Part shown: piece by piece, positions 59,520-64,000 of the stretch | Numbering within the stretch: the stretch's first letter is position 1 | Layout of the letters: each line of letters begins with the position of its first letter | From: Panopea generosa | Taxonomy: Eukaryota; Mollusca; Bivalvia; Adapedonta; Hiatellidae | Direction of reading: 5' to 3' | DNA: 64,000 bases | Assembly: GCA_029582155.1 (NCBI GenBank) | Contig: CM055895.1 | Location: forward strand, 53,597,250 to 53,661,249 | Program-made: the position numbers and the translations under genes | Notes under the pieces: generated by a model | Told to the model about the DNA's origin: nothing | The model's input: only the letters and a program-made list of their open reading frames with translations | The model's database searches: none

Positions 59520-61065
59520 GATAAGAGTCAAATTATTATAATTTCCTTACAAATCTTTTTATTCTGAGATGCAGTTTGTGTTTTTTCTGCAATTCACACT
59601 TTTTCTCTACTTGAGGATTCACTTGCTACTCATTTATCTACTAACAGTTTTAATAGTTGGGTTGCTTGCAGTGGTACAATGTAACAGATATGTAGGGATG
59701 GTGTAACAGGGGAAGGAAGTGACTGACTTGTTGGGTATATTGGAATGACTTGTGGGGTGTTGGAGTGATTGACTTGAGGTGTAGGGTGGTGGGAGATGAA
59801 GTTTAAAAGGGTGTGTGTGGTGTTTACTGATTTTAACATGTGAGAGGTAGTGTGTCTTTTTTGTATCTGTTACTTTTTCTTTCACAAGTTGTGAGTGTAT
59901 GAAAATATGGATGGAAGGAAGAATCAATTTTGTTGACATAAATTTTTTTTGTATATAATGATTTTATTAAAATGATAATTTAATAGAAAATGGATAATTG
60001 ATAGAAAAATGCAATAAATCAAATAAGTGTAATGATAGAAAAAAATTGTAAAATACTGTTACTGCAATTTATACATAAACCTATACATACATGTGAACCT
60101 TTTTGGAAAGCAATCAGGGAGATTGGGTTTTGAAATGAGAGAGATTTGATGCAAATGAGGGAGATTTTTTTTTTCGCACCATAAAATTTGAAAATATTGT
60201 CATTTCGGTACAATTTTACATAATTTTTTAATAATTCAAATATATTAAACCATAAAAGATTGTGTTTTGTCATAATATAATTATAGAGAATATAAATTAA
60301 TAACAACAGTCATATAGAATCATGATTTTTTCATTAAAATTTCCGTTTCTTCATTAAAGCATATAAAAGGAGTGGGGGGTGCTATAGGTCCTATACTGAT
60401 AATTCAATTATATGTAAACACATCTACCAGACATTATATTTTCTTCCTATGTAATATAATACTTACTACTGTCTACAAACACAATACCTAGTTTAACCTT
60501 AAACTACATATATGTTTTATGTAACCATCCTGTTTTCTATAAAAATATACAATGTATAATCTTGACCATAAATCTAACATACTGTACTATTGATGGCATT
60601 TTATCTTGTACATATTATAATAATATGCATGTATAGTTATAACCATTTTACTGTGTATATTATAAAAACAATTAATATATAACAATTTATAGATTATTAT
60701 GTAATTAGTATTATATAGATATGTTAAAATTGATATCATATAATTATATACTCTGTAGTCCAGAAATATAAATAACCCAAAATCTAAAAATTAAATAACC
60801 ATACACTTGTACATTCAATACACTGACTACTCTGTATGCACTAGAAATAAAACACAATGTAGCAAAAAGACGACATATAATCTAGAAAACTTAAAACTAT
60901 ACAATCTAGAAATAAATTTTTTTTACATTACTTAACAATTACAAGTTAAGACACCTACTGTTTAGAAATACATCCCAAAATGAAGAAATATAATTTTAAT
61001 ACTGAATAATTTTCAAATATGAAATACCAGTATATTAAGATAAAAAGAAATGACACTTTCTGATA

Positions 61066-61145
61066 TCATTTGCTATAGATACCATATTATTTGGCATTTG
61101 CTATAGATACCATTTTATTTGGCATTTGCTATAGATACCATATTA
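61066..61145. repeat. 27-bp repeat, 3 copies
   Basis: TTGCTATAGATACCATATTA plus TTTGGCA in tandem. Confidence 0.85.
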
Positions 61146-61664
61146 TTTGGATAACGGAAATTATTAATGGCTCATAACGAGCAATCTGGACACTTCCTGC
61201 ACCGTTTTCCACTGGTTATCTAGGAGTATATATTTGGTATCTTTTTGTTTTGTTTGGCTGGAGTAAAAATCTTAATTACTGGTATCAAAATAATTGGTTC
61301 CCAAGTGACATTTGTCCTACTGTCGAGTGTAATACAACCATCTAACTATCAGATGGAACTGTTCACTGTATATAAAATGTTTCCATTTAAAAAGATTGGA
61401 ATTTCCAAACTTCTTTTTGTATGAAAACTCAAGACTGCTGTTAAAACTACATGCCTGAATCCACATTGAATTTTAGTACTTGTCATATCCGAGTCTTGAG
61501 TTTTCATACACAACATGCAGTTTGATCAGTTGAATTTTGAACTTGGTGTGGGTACCAGACCCAGTATTGCAACAGGGTTGCATCAAATGGTTGCTAGGCT
61601 ACAAGAAGATCATGGGTTACATTAGCTGTAAGCTAGTCTTCTTTTTCATATTTTGTTTCAGTTT

Positions 61665-61835
61665 TTAACTCAAGTGAACATAATTTTACTTTTTCACATT
61701 TTGTGTTTATTTATAGCTCAAGTAAACAATGTTCTACTTTTTCACATTTTGTGTTGATTTTTATGTCAAGTGAACATTGTTCTACTTTTTCACATTTTGT
61801 GTTGATTTTAGCTTGAGTGAACATTGTTCTACTAT
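61665..61835. repeat. ~49-bp repeat, about 4 copies
   Basis: CTCAAGTGAACATTGTTCTA then CTTTTTCACATTTTGTGTTG in tandem, with small indels. Confidence 0.85.
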
Positions 61836-62479
61836 ACAATTCCTATATATATCCAGTTGAACACAACCATTCATCAGTTAATTTTTCATCCCAAGATACC
61901 ATAAAACAAAAGTATGGTTTGCTTAGACATGTAGACAGTCGATAATAAAAGTTGGGTTTCTCTTCGAGACCCCCACAAAAGTAGTTTTCTTCTAGAGATG
62001 CAGCTTCTTTCTTATTTTCAAATATTTATTTGAGTGACAGGTAAAGGAGAACATGCACAGGACAGGAACGCAAATATATAACTATTTGAAATACTACTAG
62101 TGTATCCAAAAACAGATTAAAATTAATATTTTCAGGTTTATACATCATCCATTCCTTATTGACATTATTAGCGGTTTTAGAACTATCCTGTAGGCTGCTA
62201 TATTGTTATAGGCTGCACCTGTTATAATGCACTTTTATGCATCTTGTCATTGTGGACTAGTGGTGTCGGTCCGTCAGTGTATGTTTCTTATTTCTTACCA
62301 TAGTAGTTTGACAGTTTATATAATTTCATAAGTTTGACTGGTGGTATCCGCTCATCAATTTATTTACATACTGAATTAAGGGGTATATATGGTTACAGAG
62401 AGTTAAGGGCAATAATTCACAAATAGAGGGCGAGTGACAAATTCAAATAGCCTCGATCTGATTTCAGAAATTATTCATA

Positions 62480-62690
62480 ATTATTTGAACTGATCCAACA
62501 TTTCTGATGCCTTGATCTAACCTTTATTTAGTTTAACGGATTTTTTGTTGGTTTCACTGATTCATAATTGGTTCAACTGACTTTTTATTGGTTAAACTGA
62601 TCCTGGTTTGTTCTAGTGATTTTTTATTTGTCAAACTAAGCTTTGTTTAACTGATTTCTCATTGCCCAAATTAACCTTTTTATTTATTCC
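62480..62690. repeat. Diverged repeat around TTGGTTCAACTGA
   Basis: Phrases TTTTTATTGGTTAAACTGAT and GGTTCAACTGACTTTTT recur about 5 times with decay. Confidence 0.6.
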
Positions 62691-62954
62691 TTATTAAAGC
62701 TGGATATTTTTTTTATCTAATTGGACTGTGATAAGGATAATGATATCATAAAATATAGTGTTAATTTTTACCAAATTTTGAAAGGAATTTAAAACAACAT
62801 TCTTTGTTTATTAAAAGTATAATAAGCTTGCTTTAATTTTTTTTGAAAACATCAACTTTTTATTGTATGTTTGTACGCTGGTCATATATGTGTGTCTACA
62901 GCTTATACATGTAAATATAAATATATATATTCGCAAATTTGTGGATTTTTTAAG

Positions 62955-63045
62955 ACTAGTTTGCAGTTAATTATGTACCTAGGTTAATGGTTATATGTTT
63001 TGCAGTTAATTATATACCTAGGTTAATGGTTATATGTTTTGTGAT
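62955..63045. repeat. 39-bp direct repeat, 2 copies
   Basis: TTTGCAGTTAATTATGTACC then TAGGTTAATGGTTATATG is duplicated almost exactly. Confidence 0.85.
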
Positions 63046-63114
63046 AATGTTACCAAGTAATTATTATATCTAAACATCTTATTTTACCAAAAGTAGCAAA
63101 TTATGCTTAATAAG

Positions 63115-63340
63115 TATATGAATTATTGCCTCCTAGCATGCAGTCTGTCAGTTGCAGCAAATTGTGCCCTAGTAATAAATGAATTATTACACCCCAACCT
63201 GCATTCTGTCAAATAAAGCAAAATGTCCTTGCGTTTTGCAGATCAATACATCCAAATCTGCATTCTGCCAATTGCAGAAAAATGTGCTTCATTCTATTTA
63301 ACTACAATGTATTGAACTTAGCCTGCATTATACAATTTAC
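63115..63340. repeat. ~60-bp repeat, about 4 diverged copies
   Basis: GCATGCAGTCTGTCAGTTGCAG, CTGCATTCTGTCAAATAAAG, CTGCATTCTGCCAATTGCAG and GCCTGCATTATACAATTTAC introduce successive units, each followed by an AATGTGC-type phrase. Confidence 0.7.
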
Positions 63341-63788
63341 AAAAAATAATGTTTGCTTTTTTAAATTCAGCTTCCTTCTGCTACAAATTCTTTCCACAGT
63401 CTAAAAAGTTGATTTTTAACGACCAAATCTGTTTTTCCACTGACTTGTCAAAGTAACTAATTACAAACACTCTTTGTGCTAATTTAGGCATAAATAATTT
63501 CTTCTGCCTAATCTTAACCATTACATTTTTGTTGTATGTTGTTTAAAAAAAAACACCTCATTTCAGCCATGCAATGCTTTTCTTGCCTCTTTGATTTATC
63601 ATCGTTCGATTCATCCGCACACACATTGTCATATGTTGTATAGCAAGAGCCTGCCATCAATAAGTCTACCAGTGTCACCTATGTGTATTGTAGAGATGTC
63701 CATCTGTATAGCAGCATTTTGAAAAGCTAACATCTAGCATCGTAGTCGTAATGTGAATGAAAACCAACATAACCCATTTGAATTTCAG

Positions 63789-64000
63789 TTTTTGACCCGC
63801 AGTTACAAGGAGGTGAAACCTACTATGAACACAAGAAACCTGATGGTTCCATGATCAAATCTCATCGTATTAAACACCTACCAAGGGGACATGTTAGCTT
63901 TGATCAGACAGAAAATGTCGAACTTTATGAAGAAGAAGGCCCTGTTAGAGAAGAGGTTCAAATTGAAGATGAGGAAGAAGTTATGGAAGATGGAACTGTT
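63789..64000 (+). CDS. ANK: Ankyrin exon 16 of window: C-terminal exon, partial
   Basis: Acceptor GAATTTCAG; the split codon gives Val, then FDPQLQGGETYYEHKKPDGS, MIKSHRIKHLPRGHVSFDQT, ENVELYEEEGPVREEVQIED and EEEVMEDGTV to the window edge (70 full codons). It continues in phase from the giant exon donor and equally from any of exons 5, 6 or 9-14. The PDGSMIKSHRIKHLPRG stretch echoes EDGITWKTVKKITTITPRG in exon 13 and the vertebrate C-terminal HTVVKKVTRKIIRR segment. The final GTV suggests another copy of the same hairpin-like motif may follow. The exon is cut by the window end. Confidence 0.95.

Larger units (their letters stand above)
59162..63788. other. Intron after the giant exon
   Basis: AT-rich. 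Holds a possible poly(A) signal (59514), a scrap of the piggyBac-like MITE (61173-61215) and four short tandem repeats at 61066, 61665, 62480 and 62955-63340. No exon recognised. Confidence 0.7.

Overview
The window is eukaryotic and reads as one intron-rich stretch of a single gene on the + strand: the 3' half of an ankyrin gene. It carries the end of the ZU5-UPA module (UPA), the death domain (DD), the C-terminal regulatory region and a giant neuronal-type exon of about 8.4 kb. The low-GC introns are full of minisatellites and of tRNA-derived SINEs. They also hold repeats that begin TAGCTCTACTGGCC or TAGCTCACCTGAGCC, which I associate with molluscs. I infer a mollusc, most likely a bivalve; this comes from repeat style and not from a database match.

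Layout: sixteen candidate coding exons join in consistent reading phase. Exons 1-3 (6264-8215) encode UPA. Exon 4 (9458-9536) is a short linker. Exons 5-6 (10237-11107) encode the DD and exon 7 (11643-11743) a short acidic segment. An 18-nt microexon candidate lies at 12904-12921. Exons 9-14 (17902-41271) are short, acidic and widely spaced. Exon 15 (50714-59161) is the giant exon, about 2,815 codons of Ser/Asp/Glu-rich repeats. Exon 16 (63789 to the window end) is a conserved-looking C-terminal piece that runs off the edge. About 10.8 kb of 64 kb is coding. Ankyrin repeats and most of ZU5 must lie upstream and the true C terminus downstream.

Exons 5, 6 and 10-15 all begin and end in phase 1, so each can be skipped without breaking the frame. 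The giant exon is therefore a removable cassette, as expected for a gene making short and giant ankyrins. It lies after the DD, unlike in vertebrates, where it lies between UPA and the DD. Exon 9 begins with ESES and has a start phase that can also accept exon 3, so a DD-less UPA-to-tail splice is possible on paper.

Two splice sites of the DD exons have been tandemly duplicated. The 3' splice site of exon 5, with its first ~19 coding bases, is the end of a 42-bp array with about 16 upstream copies. The 5' splice site of exon 6 is present three times at 32-bp spacing. Inside the giant exon, 114-bp, 249-bp and ~300-bp tandem units built around a T-D-[IV]-D-A-I motif indicate continuing internal expansion.

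The introns hold at least 23 tandem-repeat arrays, two SINE families (one copy with a perfect 13-bp target duplication), TTAA-flanked piggyBac-like MITEs, other foldback elements, and a 457-bp near-identical direct repeat pair. No second gene, rRNA, functional tRNA or CRISPR array was found.
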